Shown: positions 35,460-47,859, numbered from the stretch's first letter. The stretch: DNA of 64,000 nucleotides from Stenogyne calaminthoides (GCA_037126765.1 JBBCBC010000043.1:2356001-2420000), one strand, 5' to 3'. Numbers and translations: made by a program. The notes: a model not told the origin generated them from the sequence alone.

Positions 35460-38400
35460 TGTTGGGAGATGAATTTTAATAAAGATTTATGATTTTAATT
35501 AGATCTCAAAAACGCAGTATAGCGTATTGGAATGATCTTGATAGTTAAGTCAAGATTCGATTTTTAGAATTGTCGAGGATGTTATCTGCGAGAATGTATA
35601 GTCACGGATATAGTTGGGATAATGATGAAAGACTCGATTGGGATCTTGAGTGATGGCGAAATGTTCGGCGTGAAAGAATCACATACAATCGGTCTATTTA
35701 TAAACTACAAAGATTGAGAGAAGAAATTTTGAGACTCGGAGAATCTGAATGATTCGTCCACGAAAGGAATTCTAAAGCGAGAATCGGTGGCGATTCCAAT
35801 ATTCCTGAAAAAGAATCGAACGGCAAAGAATGAATTATTTGAATGAGAGGAAGTCTCAAATGTCTTTATAAATCTTCTTTCATCATTCTAGAACCGATGT
35901 TTTGAATGTTTTTCGTCCGTCTTTAGTAATCTCCAGTCTTTCAAGATTAGAATCAAGGCGGAATCTTTGTGAATTATCTCAAACTATATTCAAATCCGAC
36001 TTTATACATTCTCGGCAGATAACATCCCGTTTAATTCTAAAATCGAACTCGACTAACTATCAAGATCATTCTAGAACTTTGATGTATTGAGTTTTTTCTG
36101 GTGAGTTTTGATCTAATCAAAATCATAAATCTTTATTAAAATTCATCATTCGCCAGATAAATCACAATTCTGAATCTTTTTGATATCAAAAACCTATTTT
36201 ATCTAATCAAATACAAACATAAAACATATACAATTCCCTTTTGATGATGCGAAAACCTATCTTATTAACATATTACAAGTTTTGGTTTATCTATTCCCAA
36301 TTGGTTGTTCCTAAATTTCTAAATCGAGAAAAACTCCCAACAATTTGAGAGTTTCTCAACAGTTTAATCATTCAGCAATTTCTTCAGTAATGAATTTCTT
36401 TAACTAGTTCATTACCAAATACTTAAACAATTTCCCTTTATCAACATACAATCAGTTCAGAGACATTCATTCAGGCATATCAAAATAAAAGACATGTAAA
36501 TAAGATAATGAGATATTATCTTTTGAGCATAATGATAAATCTTCATTGATGATGAGTATACCATTACAGATTACAATGAGTTTATCAACAAAATAAAAAA
36601 AAAAGACAAAAATTTAAAGATTACAGAATCTTCTGAGTCTTCAATCTTCTGATTTGGCTCTTCAGTCTTCTGATCTTCAGTTTGCTTCATTCTCAACTTC
36701 ATCAGCGGGCACCTCCAGGTCGAACATTCCGAAAAATCTCTTCTTCAGCTCATTTCTTTCCTTGATGATGTCCGGACTGTTTCCTGTTAAACCCAACTGA
36801 CAAGCATACTGAGCAATCTCTTGAGTAATGGCCTTCTCATTCACCAAGCCATTATCAAGTCTTGGAGGTGGATAGGAATATGGACCAGGGGCTACTATCT
36901 GTACCTCTCCTTCATCCGCAAAGTTAATCCAGCTCTGTAGATACTTTGGGTAGAAGATAAGAAGATATTCAATGAAAACTTCATTCTGATCTGAGCTTTC
37001 CCCTCTCCATTCCCTGAGAACATCATAATTGAACCAGAAGGTTCTCTTGACTTCTTCCCACATATCGTTGAGTTTGATAGGCATCCATTTATCAACGTGG
37101 GGCCACTTTAGTGCTTTTTGATGTTCCTTTCCTCTTGCTCGCAAACTTCACGAAAATCACTCATTCGCTTCGCTCTTCGTCTATCTTCTTTTCGATCACA
37201 GACGTTCTCGAGAGGCAAAGCAGCCTTTCTTAGCTTGTTCTTCTTGGAGTGTCTTGAGCATTTTCGTGTTGAAGACTTTCTTCCGAGGTTGAGACTTCGA
37301 GATACCATCTTGGTTGTTCTGTTTCTTCATCATCGTAATCGATTTTCCTTTGGATTGACTTAGAAGCCTTAGCACGCTTGCTTTTCGGGTTGAACAACGC
37401 CCAAGGCTTTCCACTTCATAGGCGATTCGGCAAAGAAACTGGCTTGTTCCAACCTTTGCTCTGCTTTTCGGTTTCTCTCTTGCAACATCAAGCATGGCTT
37501 GCTTTAAACTCGAGTGTAGATAGGGCTTTTCTACCGAGTGAACTTCAACTTCTCGAGCTTCAACTTCTTTAAAGGCTTTTTGCTAGATTATACATTTCAA
37601 AGATCTTTTACGAGGCCTTCTTCTCCAAAGTATGTGTCATGAACTTTACGAGATCTTGACTTCCTTTTCCCCTTTCTTGCAATAGTAATTTGGAAGAAGC
37701 CCGAGAAGTCTTTGTGTCCATGTGATATTGCTCTTTGCTCACACTGCCGAACTTCTCTCCTTATCTCGATCTTGTTCGTCTTCCGGCCTCCTTAGATGGT
37801 TCTTGGCCCTTGAAAAAAATTCTTCAGATAAGTGGGCAAACTAGCCAGAGAGTGCTTCCTTGACCATCTCTGTCATCTTGGTCATGAGCATTGAGCTCAT
37901 TTCCTCAACAGCAGACTTGATTAGCACCTCATTCTTTTCTGCCAGTTTCACCTCTAGGAAATCAGAACTCTCCTGGTGTTTCGCCCGGTTCATCACTTAA
38001 CTTCATTTTTGACTCCCCTCGAACTTCTCATTCGGCTTTTCCTTCCATGGAGGTCATCCGGGTGGTTAGAGTGTTTTGAATTTGCACCAGTTCTGAAGAG
38101 TGACTAAGACTGTCCATCTTTTGAGCTTGATTGGCCAACGTCTCTTCCATCTGAGCAATTTTGATCATCATTGGCTCAACCTTCTCAAGTTTCTCTATCA
38201 AGGGAGTGAGATCAATCTCAGGAATCTTCTGTATCTGTCTTTGTCTCGATCATCACAGTAGCCCGACCGTCTTGAGCTCGATCTCCAAGCTGCGCCTCGG
38301 TCGAAAATACTAGCATCGGTCGATGTTGACTAATTCGAGTTGATCGACAACGAAGTCTCTTTTCAACTGAGACCGTTCAAAGCATCTCCCTGTTGGTCCC

Positions 38401-41264
38401 CATCTCCATCTTGAGATTTGTCTCCTTGCTTGGGGCACCAACGGTTGCTTCTCCTCTCAGCCAACTTCCTTTGAACCGACTCATCAAAATCGGGCGTTTT
38501 TCATCTGAGCTTTGTCATCTGAACCCACGAGAAGTCGGTCAGAAAACTGTCTCCTCATTCACCAGTCTTCCTCTGAAAGCAGCAATATCAAGCATCTCGG
38601 GGAAGAGTCTCGATTTAGGATGATTTTCTTTGTTGTCCTTAATCTGAAGAAAAATATCTTGCAGATCGGGGTATGAAATTTGAGCTCGAGGTATCGGTCC
38701 AAGTATGAACCGTTCCCTTGCTTTCCTCCATTCGCCTTCTTGACCTCTCCTTCTTCCATCTCGGACTCTCCGATTAGGTTGAAGCTTACGCTAAAGGATC
38801 AAGCAGTAGATCCTTTCAGAGCTCATCAAGAATATTCTACTCGAGTCTCAAAGCAAAGATCCGAAGTTTGTGCGGTCAGGTCCTCGGTTTGCATCTGAGT
38901 GGGTTACGAGGAACGAATTTGGCATATCCTCGATTTAGTCCGAGTTGGCTTGTCGATCGAGCTTGCACATCTTGATTGACTCACGAGTCGACTCTTCCAT
39001 CGAGAACTGCACATCCGGGGTAGGCATCTACGAGGTCTCGAGCTCCTTTGAAAATTTCCGAGAAATTTTATAGATCTTGGCGATGTCTCGAGCACCTCGA
39101 AAAAGACACCGCTCCTTACCGATCCTGTGTCCTGGAGATAACCTGAGCCAACACTTGTAATGGTGAACTCTGAGCAGTTTGGCCCTCAGGTTGAATCTCT
39201 TCGGAATCACTTCCATCTTCATCTGTGAAAACCACCAATCTTCTGCGTTTTGGAGCAAGATCATTCTTTTCAACATCTTTGCTCCACTGCTCCATCTTTG
39301 CCTCCAACAACACCTTCCCCTAGTTTGTTGGGTCTCTTTTTCGTGACTTGAAGGTGATTCTACCTTCTTTTCTCTCTTTCCCACGATGACACCTTCCTTG
39401 CGGCAATGGGTTTAAGGAGAATTTTGGACTTAGGGAATGGGGTCGAATTGGCGAAGATATCCTCCTCCTCTCTGCACATCTCCAAAATGTAAGCAATTTT
39501 GGTGGCATGGTGGATCTTGCATTTGATTGAGATCGCCCCGTCAATCTTCCTCAAAACTTTTGTCTGCTCACTCACCGTCTGAATCAGGAATTTCAACCAG
39601 TTGAAGTCTGTGGTGGGTGAGGCCTCAATCGCCGCCATCAATCGAGCTTGAGTCTTGATGCGCTCAAAACTCCCATAAGACTCATGATGCACTTGCTCAC
39701 AATATCCTTCAACACACGATATTGTGGCGGTGTCTTTTATGCGATGTCGCCTCAAACTTAACGAGATTCTCGGCAATCCTATCTAAGTACTCACTGCTCT
39801 CTACGACATATCGTCGTAGGATCCTCTCCTCTATCACGAGCTCAAAAACATCATTGATTTTTTGAACTATATCTGAGATCCCTCTCAAAATCGGCGTATT
39901 TGGATGACTGCTCTAAGTGTGATCTGATTAACTTAGAATGCATGACCCTCTTCATCTATCTTCAAATTCTGAGATGAATTCGATTACCTCTTTCGCAAAC
40001 TTCCAGTGCAGTGGGTTTTGCGACTAGTTGGAATGAGTTTAAGCAAATCGAATCATATCAGAGCCTCCTCTTACGGCTTTGAGTTGGTTGTGCTTTCAAG
40101 TGAGACAACGAACTCGTACCACGGCTTGTTGGTTTTTGGCTAATCTCTCGAGCGGGGGTTGGAGCCATTTTAGAGTTTGATTGAAGAAGTGAAGCTCAGG
40201 GTTTTGGAGAATTTCTGGGAAAAAGGGAATTTTAATTTCAGAGGATTTGGAAACGAAGGGTTTGATAAAATTTTGGCTTGAATGGCTGATTGGGGTTTAT
40301 ATAGCCTTGAGATCGTGGGGAATCGTGTTGGTTAGGTGAGTAACAACTGTTGAGATTAATCTTCGATTAATCGGTATCTGAACCGACGATCTCCGAAAAA
40401 AAGTAAGCCGCCAAAACATCCTCATTGGTCATTAATGTAGCGAGCATTAAATATTATTGACCTTCTTCGAAATTTAAAACGATCCCGCCCAAAAAAAACA
40501 TTCCTCAGGTGTTTTATATTTATTGCGAATGATTACTGAATTTTACTTAAGCAATAAATGGATCGCATGAGTCATTACTTCTTCAGTACTCAGTATTATA
40601 CTGACATTTTATCAAGGCCAGTACTCAGTAAGACTGATAGAGGGAAATTCATTCCCACCCTAGAACACAAGTCTGTAGATATACAAATATGTTCAAGAAT
40701 GTTCTAGAACCCAATCTAAGCAACCCACGATGTATCCTAAGCTTAGAGAGATTTTCCCAACCTTAGCATTGAGGCTAAACAAATGTAAGGGAAAATCTCA
40801 ACCTAGTTGGAAACCAAACAAACCTTACCCAAATCAGTCGGTTAAGTTTGTAGGTGAGTGTGAACTTCGGTAAACATCTAGCAATCCCAAAAGGGAGGGT
40901 AGGCAATCCCGAGTGAGGGGTGATAAGTCCCGATGGAGTGTGAACTTCTGTGAAACATCTCAGAGGCAATCCCCAGAGGGTGATAAGTCCCGAGGCGAAC
41001 CCGAGAGGGTGATAAGTCCAGTTGGAGTGAGAGCTCGTTTAGGAACAGAGAGAGTGGATGTAGGAGCTTGAGTCTCCGAACCACTATACTTTGTTGTGTT
41101 CTTTATTGCTTTATGTTCTTATATTGTCATATGCATTCGATTATAAGCAAAACACAACACATGAGCTTAAAACGCAAAAAATTGTAATCACCATTCCTTC
41201 ACCCCTGTTTTTATATGCATTTCATGATTATTCCGCATTTAAAGGGTTTCCACCGGGACCATCA
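35460..41264. mobile_element. Family-A LTR opened by a reversed related fragment
   Basis: The outer boundaries are TGTTGGGAGATG (35460) and GGGACCATCA (41264), with an exact duplication GTTTG at 35455-35459 and 41265-41269. The left piece (35460 to about 35888) matches the first part of the family-A LTR, and the right piece (about 40640-41264) matches its last part, both in plus orientation. Between them is DNA of opposite polarity: an inverted copy of the LTR start (arms 35468-35603 and 36006-36147), a PPT-like stretch CATCATCAAAAGGGAATTG (minus strand, near 36240) and a gag-like pseudogene. The simplest reading is a family-A LTR into which a related element inserted backwards and then lost parts. 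The inner insertion points are not resolved. Confidence 0.65.
36677..40170 (-). pseudogene. Broken gag-like ORF of a plant retroelement
   Basis: Starts at MAPTPAREISQKPTSRGTSS (about 40170) and proceeds through many frame changes. Recognisable blocks are a helical domain at 39776-39360 (SPTTDFNWLKFLIQTVSEQ, HHATKIAYILEMC), a basic-acidic stretch near 39250 (KRRRLVVFTDEDGSDSEEI), a long coiled-coil region near 38240-37800 and a tail block at 37144-36677 (LRTW-type; ends VPADEVENEAN). The layout resembles the plant ORFs annotated as putative plant transposon protein, found in large non-autonomous LTR elements. That family match is from memory. No protease or polymerase is present. Confidence 0.55.
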
Positions 41265-41539
41265 GTTTGCATATAAATGAACAGGTTTCTACAGTAAAAC
41301 TTGCAATTCAATTTGGATAACAATTACGATGTATATATCATTGTAAAGTTACATTTAAACGAAAATTTGATCAGAAAAATAGAGGATAAAAATTGTTCTT
41401 CCAAGGCATTTAGTTTTATTAATTTATTATTTTGTTTAATTTTTTTTAAAATTCAAATAAATATATATTATATTTATTCCTCAAATTATATATATTAATT
41501 TATAAATTTTACTTTAGTTGTTTGCTTCTTCATTGATTT

Positions 41540-42477
41540 GTGACAACTAAGTGGTGGAATGTGAAGAAAGAACTCAGAATAAGAGGAAATATGAATGTGT
41601 AGAAAATGGTGATGGTGTAATTGAGACTCAAGTGTCAATTACTAAACTGACTTTTACGGTCAAGCTTGAAAATAAATCATTCCACAAAGCCGAGATATAT
41701 GACACACACTTGATTGAATAATATGAAAGTTATTATTATCTTTTGTGATTTTTTATATATTAATCATTTTTTGAGTAGTGAGGAATTATTATGTTCGAGA
41801 CTGAGGTTTTCAGTTTTTTAATGATCAAACGTATCAGTTGCTTCTTTGGTTTTAGATTCAATGAAAGTTCTATTTGAGCAAGCATATCAGTTGCTCTCTC
41901 CCCTTATTGTTGTTGTTGTTGGCCTTCTTATCACATCAATTTGTGCTTGTTTTTCTTGGAAAACAAAGGTAATGTTTATTGTGTCATCAATTCTTTGACA
42001 TAATGAATATTTGCACCTTTCACTTAGATGTGTTTTCTTATGAATTAGGTAAGAAGACAACAGTTGCAGCCAGTCCAGTTGAAGACTCTGTTAAAGATGC
42101 AGTAAGTGAAGTTAATCTTCAAGATTTACCATTTTTTAAATTCGAGATACTATATATATCCTTAATCAGTGGATCTTCTTAGAAATAATGTGGAATCATT
42201 AGAGACAATACATATCATTAAAGTTTGATGTTGTTCCACTATATCATCTCAACAATTCTAGTAATCTGTTCCACCAGTCTATATTCTTGTTCCTGCTATT
42301 AAGATGCCTATATAAAGTGCTTTTAGAAACAATTTATGTATGCTTCTAAGTTTTCCTTCATGCTTGTTTTTGATGGGTCTGGAACTTAAAGTATGAGATG
42401 TGTGGTTTCAATTGGAACTAAAAGTACTAATACTTTATTGTTTGTATATTTTGTAGGACAATGAAGGTTCTAACTAA
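41540..42477 (+). pseudogene. Spliced-looking host gene fragment with a membrane segment
   Basis: Three pieces join: a frame near 41550-41720 (VVECEERTQNKRKYECVENG, KLTFTVKLENKSFHKAEIYD, then stop), an exon near 41855-41968 ending at a GT donor (FEQAYQLLSPL, then a hydrophobic run IVVVVGLLITSICACF, then SWKTK), a short exon near 42053-42101 (KTTVAASPVEDSVKDA) and a last exon at about 42458-42475 (DNEGSN, stop). Introns are GT-AG. It looks like the 3' part of a gene for a small membrane protein with a charged tail. I do not recognise the gene. It lies upstream of a Helitron 3' end (45090), so capture is possible but not shown. Confidence 0.45.
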
Positions 42478-43989
42478 TTGAGGACAAGAAGACAAATCAA
42501 GACTTCAATTTTAAGTAACACGTTTTTGATTTATATAGTTTTTTTATTAAATTTACTAAGCACATTAAGTGTTCAAATACACTTTTAATACTTGTTTATG
42601 ATATCTTTAGACATATTTTGTTCGTGAATCAAGACAATTGATACTTTTATTTTACCAATAAGATCACATTGTTGATTTAGTGTATTTACTGTTATTTTCT
42701 TAAAATAGTATCATTGCAATATGAATATTTGTTTTATGGTTTACACTATCAATGTATAATATTGTAAATAAACCAACAAATTAGTTGTACCTATTTATTT
42801 CTTGGAACAAAATGAGCTAGTAATTGCAACAAAACATTGGTAGCAAATTAGATATTGTAGTACCAAATATATGACTTTATGTAACGATTTATTTGTAACG
42901 AAATTATTTTTTTGAACAAAATGTGTAACATTTGTAACAAAGCTTTGGTTAGCATTACTAGTTCTTTTGTAACAAAGTATGTCTCGTTACAATTGTATTA
43001 TTTTTTCTCGTTACAAAACCTTTTTGCGACCAACTTTAAAAGACCAACTTTTTTTAACCAACAACAGGTTTTTGTAACCAAAAGAAGACTTTTGGGGTAA
43101 TTGCAATGTAGTACATTAAAATGGAGAGTGATAGCAATCTAGTACATTTTGCCCAAAATTTAGCAGCCTAGTACAATTTTAGTGGGTTAAAAAACCATTA
43201 CTGCCCTTGAGTTGATAAAGCATAATTTTAAATTTATTAATTAAATTAAAATTGTCTAATCATGCTCTTACCCCAAAGACAGTTAACCGTCTAAATCATC
43301 TTCCTATCTTCTCTCCTTCAACCACAATCACTCATTCAATTTCTCTCTCTTCTCTCTTTTCCTCTCTCTACATTACATCTCTCTCCTCTCTCTTCTCTCT
43401 CTACAATATACATCTCTCTCCTCTCTGTTCTCTCTCTACACTAAGCAAAAGACATGACTTTTCAAGATTGGTGTCCAAGGGCAAAGGCGGCGGTGGTGGG
43501 GGTTTTGGGGGTAGATGGTGGTGGTGGTGCATGTCCGATCGGCGGTGGTGGGGGGTTTTTCGACGGAGGCGGCGACTGTGTATTTGGACGTACTGATGGA
43601 AGATTCGCCCGGGGGATGGTGGCAACGGAATGAATTTAGGGTTTTCAGGTGTGGGATGAGGTGGCGGGGGGAGGGTGTGTGGATCTGTAGACGGGGGAGA
43701 AGGAGGTCAAGGTGTTGGCGGCGGTGGAGGAGGTGTGGCGGTGGCCGCCATAAAAAAAGAATGGGGAAGACGCGGCCAGGGGGAGGGGGGAAGGAAGGCG
43801 AATGATGAGCCCACATGGCTCGTCGGTCACAATCGGGCCCGATCGAGGTCATGAAGCATAGCTCGGTCTCGATCTATACGCTGGTGAGGGGGCACAACCT
43901 AGTCGAGACGCAATCGGACCCAATTTTTATTGTGCCTTGTTTATATTCAATGGTTTGTTTGATTTTTGTTTGAATCTTTAATGTATATT

Positions 43990-44120
43990 TATGGGGTTTT
44001 GATGATTTTTTTGGTAGCTTTGTTGATTTTTTATTGATTCTTTGGTAGCTTTGTTGATTCTTTGTTTGTAATGTAATTTCTGGGGTTTTGATGATTTTTT
44101 GGTAGCTTTGTTGATTCTGC
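43990..44120. repeat. Tandem TTGGTAGCTTTGTTGATT units
   Basis: TTGGTAGCTTTGTTGATT occurs three times between 44011 and 44116, and GGGGTTTTGATGATTTTTT twice. Local array in the TIR element. Downstream to about 44420, TATGCAATGT-type words recur. Confidence 0.7.
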
Positions 44121-44674
44121 AGTGAAGAAGATGCGGTGAAATTGATGATTCTGCAGTGTGAAAGATTCAAATTGATTATGTGTCAGCGTACATGCAATTT
44201 TTTAAGTTATATACATTTTTTACGCGTGTATGCAATGTAATTTATATGATGCAATGTAATTTACGTGTATTAAATGTTTTTCTTAGTGTACATGAAATGA
44301 TTTTCGTATATATGCAATGTATTTTGGTATATGCAATGTTTTTTTGGTATATGCAATATATTTTAATATATGCAACTTTTTTATTTTTCTGGACAATGCG
44401 TTTTTATAGATATATGCATTTTTTATTTTGTCATTATTAAAAAAGAAGAAATAATTATATTTTTTAGAAAACTGTAAAATATTTTCAATTGTTTTTTATA
44501 ATATAATGTAAAAATTGTAAAAAAATGCACAAAAATTATAATAATAATATCATTTGAATATGAAAAAAATAAAAGAATTATTTTAATTATTGCAATTACA
44601 AAAGTTTAGGGAATTTTTATTTTATAATGTGCATATCTATATATACACTTTAGATATATATAACATAAAATATA

Positions 44675-44790
44675 TAAAATAAAAAGGTTGATGGGACAAG
44701 ACAAAAAATAAAAAGGTTGATGGGACAAGACAAAAAATAATAAGGTTGATGAGACAACAAAAAAAAGGTTAATGAGACAACACCATTTCA
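44675..44790. repeat. Short tandem repeat, about 30-bp unit, four copies
   Basis: AAAAAGGTTGATGGGACAAG-like units occur about four times in a row with progressive change. Non-coding, within the TIR element. Confidence 0.75.
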
Positions 44791-45062
44791 ACTTTTTTGA
44801 CTTGAGAATAAGAAAAAAAACAAAATGAAAAAATGGGAAAATCAAAGCAAATAAAGTAAGGGCATAACAAACCTATCACATGTTTCACAAAGGTATTACT
44901 ATTTTGTACCCCATTGCTACTTTTGTTTTTGGAGTGTACCTATTAGCTTTTTCCCCAAACTTTTTGTAACCATTTTTTTCTTTACAAAAAGTGCATTTTC
45001 TTTAGTGAAATGTGTTTATTTTATATTAACTTTAAATTTTTTGAGAGATTAATATATGATAA

Positions 45063-45090
45063 CCGTGCATCGCACGGGTTCAAATACTAG
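45063..45090 (+). mobile_element. Helitron 3' end, plus orientation
   Basis: CCGTGCATCGCACGG (45063-45077) is a perfect 6-bp stem with a 3-base loop, followed by GTTCAAATACTAG and then T. This fits the Helitron 3' signature closely. The 5' end was not found; it should lie upstream and start TC after an A. Confidence 0.65.
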
Positions 45091-45394
45091 TGTTAAAGAA
45101 TGTATTAAAATATATTTATAATATATTATTTAAAAAATTATTGCCTCTCTAAATAAATCCGCTCATGGTTTTAAAATGAACTATTAGTGCACAATGCACT
45201 TGGATGCATATTAGACTTGGTCAACTTTAATTTATAGGCAATTTGAATTCGAGCAACATTACTTTGATCACCAAATTAAACACATTTATTTAAGTTTAAT
45301 TATATCAATTCTGTTAATAGAAATAGAATAGTAATATTGATATAGTTTTCATGTTTTAATATTCTTCTTAAATTCGAAGTTCTTAGTCATATTT

Positions 45395-45490
45395 GCTGAG
45401 AGTCAAGGGCTACAACAAGTTTTGCAATCTGATGTGCCATTCTATTAGCACCCCTTGGAACGTATTTTAAAACTAAGCAATTCACTCCTC
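45395..45490 (-). pseudogene. LINE RNase H-like fragment
   Basis: On the minus strand, VLKYVPRGANRMAHQIAKL followed by VVALDSQQI and a stop. R-x-x-N-R-x-A-H-x-(I/L)-A is the typical last motif of the RNase H domain at the end of plant LINE ORF2. Only about 30 codons are clear. Confidence 0.6.
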
Positions 45491-45994
45491 AAGCTAGAGT
45501 TGATATATCATTATGCACCACTAAAAACTCTACTCTCCAAACAACTCCACACAACTATTGGGCTTAGTTCACGTAAAGGCCTCTAATCACACACTACAAG
45601 ATATATTCGAAAAGTAAATATAAACTACAAGAAATTACTTAATTAATTACATAAAGGGTCCATACCTTTCAAGGAACCCTTGGCTTTTCGAAGGCTGTTT
45701 CGTCAAGTTCTTTAACATTTACTTTGTTTTAAACCATTAATTTTTCAAATTGGTTCTCTTGTCCTTTTCGTATTTGTTCTTATCACTACACCTTATTAAT
45801 TTCCTTCTATACTATTTACATTCAAAGTTTTTACACTTCCTACGAGTATAGGTCTTGCTCCTCAACTTGATTCAATCAACAATGCTCAATCATAAAATCT
45901 TGAACTTACAATTTTTTTTTTTTTAATTTAATCAATAAACTTCCGATTTTATCGAATGATCCTTCTATCAGTTGTTATATTAGTGACGTTGAGT
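45491..45994. other. Spacer, no gene seen
   Basis: AT-rich sequence with no convincing frame. Part of it may be older LINE-derived DNA continuing from 45490. Confidence 0.35.
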
Positions 45995-46175
45995 AACCAG
46001 GTGGCTTAGCCCACCTGATCACTGGGCTTCTCATTTGAGTGGGAGACCCAGGTTCGATTCCCTCTAAGAAAGAATTGAAGTTATGGGAGTTATAAGGTGG
46101 ATTGGTGATTTCGTAAAGTATTTGGTGTATTAACTACTAACAACTAACATCTAACTTTGTCCAATCAAAATAAAA
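45995..46175 (+). mobile_element. tRNA-derived SINE
   Basis: Contains a pol III A-box-like TGGCTTAGCCCACC (46002) and a B box GGTTCGATTCC (46051-46061), then a tRNA-unrelated body and a tail TTTGTCCAATCAAAATAAAA. It is closely related to the reverse copy at 47683-47859, which defines a family. No clear target duplication was found for this copy. Confidence 0.8.
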
Positions 46176-46332
46176 CAAATGAAAAACACTATATAATAAA
46201 TGCTCAAAGAAATTGATAAACAAGAACTTAATCTCTTGATTTAGATATTATTGATTGTACTAAATGAGATTTCGACTTTTTATAATGAGTTTAGGACCTC
46301 GATGGCTCGATGTACTGAGGAAAATATGGGGA

Positions 46333-46623
46333 TCATAACTTCATAATCTTGGCCCTCCAAATTGATCTAACGATCACCTTTCTAAGCATTAAATGTTTTA
46401 CTACTAGCCTAGTAGATCGGCTACATCTTCTTTGTCCTTCAGTGTTCAAACATGTTGTTCCCAATTGGTTGGTATTAGAATCACAATCGTTGCTCATTTC
46501 ATTGACCCAGTCTCCATAATTCCCATCTCGCAGCAATTCGCCAACAAAAACTTGTCCCGGGTTATCTGAGGCATGGGTGTAGTAAGGAGATAGGTGGTCA
46601 ATGGTTTCTTTTCCGGTCGTCAT
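46333..46623 (-). pseudogene. Ty1/copia gag N-terminal fragment
   Basis: Encodes SPYYTHASDNPGQVFVGELL and GNYGDWVNEM near the start, the conserved opening of plant Copia gag (retrotran_gag_3 type). The frame ends after about 96 codons. An LTR-like sequence and a primer-site-like stretch (minus strand TGGCACCAGAGCC, near 46700) lie just upstream. Confidence 0.75.
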
Positions 46624-46707
46624 CGGTGTATGCGATGGCCGGCGGGTTTAGGCGATAATTTTGGTGTGATTGTGTTTATTGTTTCCCAGGTTTTGGCTCT
46701 GGTGCCA

Positions 46708-46934
46708 TATTAGAATCACAATATGCGGAGAGCGTTAATCATTCATTCACGGATGAAGATTATATACAACGATGTTTCCAAAACAAATATGGAAACATAT
46801 CAATCGAGTATCAATCAATAATTAAATGCTAATCTATTACCATATTTCTATCCAAGACAAATATATACAAATCTCTTAATCTTAGGAAAATACTTATATG
46901 CTGAAATATCTCCAATAGTTGGGGATATACGACA
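46708..46934 (-). repeat. Probable Copia LTR remnant
   Basis: Read on the plus strand it starts TATTAGAATCACAATATG and ends GATATACGACA. The position directly upstream (minus strand) of the primer-site-like sequence and the gag start fits a 5' LTR of about 227 bp. The terminal dinucleotide is altered (TA for TG) and the partner LTR was not found. Confidence 0.5.
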
Positions 46935-47664
46935 CCCTGAATGCCATCATATGGCTCTTATCAATGAGGCTATACTTTGATATCATCTTGATATACCCTC
47001 ATTAATGCGGTTGTACTTTGATATTTTTTTTTATGTTGACCTCCAACGCCGCCTGATCTCTTTGGCTAAAAAGCATTAACGGTTCCTATACGAATACTCC
47101 TGATGAAGCACATCAAGCACACAAGCTCGAAAATGAGAGCTCGCCACAAATTTAAATACGGCGACCTAAGGGGCGCCAAATCTTAAAGCAGACGCAGTTG
47201 TTTCATTGGGCTCGTCTAGAGGTTTGTTCACCTCTGTGACCAGTGTGAAGAGCAAGCTAAGATGACCAATAATTTGATTGGTTGGGAGCAAGCTATTTTG
47301 CTCTTGAATTTGATCTGATCGTTTAATAGTTCGGTCGGTCATGTTGCTGGCGACCACCGTCTACAAGTGCAAATTAGAAAAAGGAAGATCACAACTTGAG
47401 ATCTTACTTAAGTTAATATATTCCTGCATGGTGATGTAGACTTAAGAGTGTGCTCCTCTATAGGTCTTAGATTAAAAAAATTTAAGGTGCAATCAATTAT
47501 TGTGATTGGTCAGTCATACAGAGCAAAGCTCTAACTTTAAATGGGTCTCATTAATGAACGATGGTTATGCGGGCTCTATTAATGATTGGTGGGTTATGAC
47601 CCCCTAAATTAATCCGATCCTTTCTCTACCAAGTTATAAAAAAAAAGATTAATATATGCATTTA
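46935..47664. other. Spacer, no recognised gene
   Basis: A minus-strand frame at 47357-47166 (63 codons, phrase HLSLLFTLVTEVNKPLDEP) is unrecognised and isolated. It may be decayed transposon DNA. Nothing else is supported. Confidence 0.35.
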
Positions 47665-47682
47665 CATCAAGTCTAATTTTTT

Positions 47683-47859
47683 TTTTTATCGGACAAACTT
47701 AATTGTTAGTAGCTATACACCAAGCACCTAAATACTCCACGAAATCACCAATCCACCTTATAACTCATATAACTCCAAATTCGTTCTCAAAGGGAATCGA
47801 ACGTGGGTCTCCAACTCAAATGAGGAGCCCAGTAGCCAGATGGGCTAAGCCCCCTGGTT
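47683..47859 (-). mobile_element. tRNA-derived SINE, with target duplications
   Basis: Reverse copy of the SINE at 45995-46175: A box near 47835-47856, B box at 47792-47802 (minus strand), a body sharing TTATAAGGTGGATTGGTGAT, and a tail TTTGTCCGATAAAAAAA. The flanks CATCAAGTCTAATTTTTT (47665-47682 and 47860-47877) are identical, an 18-bp target-site duplication typical of LINE-driven insertion. Confidence 0.9.

Larger units (their letters stand above)
43094..44956. mobile_element. TIR transposon candidate (1.86 kb)
   Basis: The left end GGGGTAATTGCAATGTAGTAC and the right end, read in reverse (GGGGAAAAAGCTAATAGGTAC), are related over about 60 bp, including an internal TAGCAAT...GTACA phrase. 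The flanks AGACTTTT and AAACTTTT could be an 8-bp duplication with one change. Inside are a CT-rich tract (43330-43440), a GC-rich block (43480-43870) with frames on both strands of Gly/Arg or Pro/His composition, and two tandem arrays. No transposase is seen. MULE or hAT are possible. Confidence 0.55.

Noticed and set aside
43252..43852. Overlapping Ser-, Gly/Arg- and Pro/His-rich frames on both strands
   Set aside because: They arise from CT-rich and GGTGGT-type DNA in the TIR element. No start context, splice signals or motifs support them.
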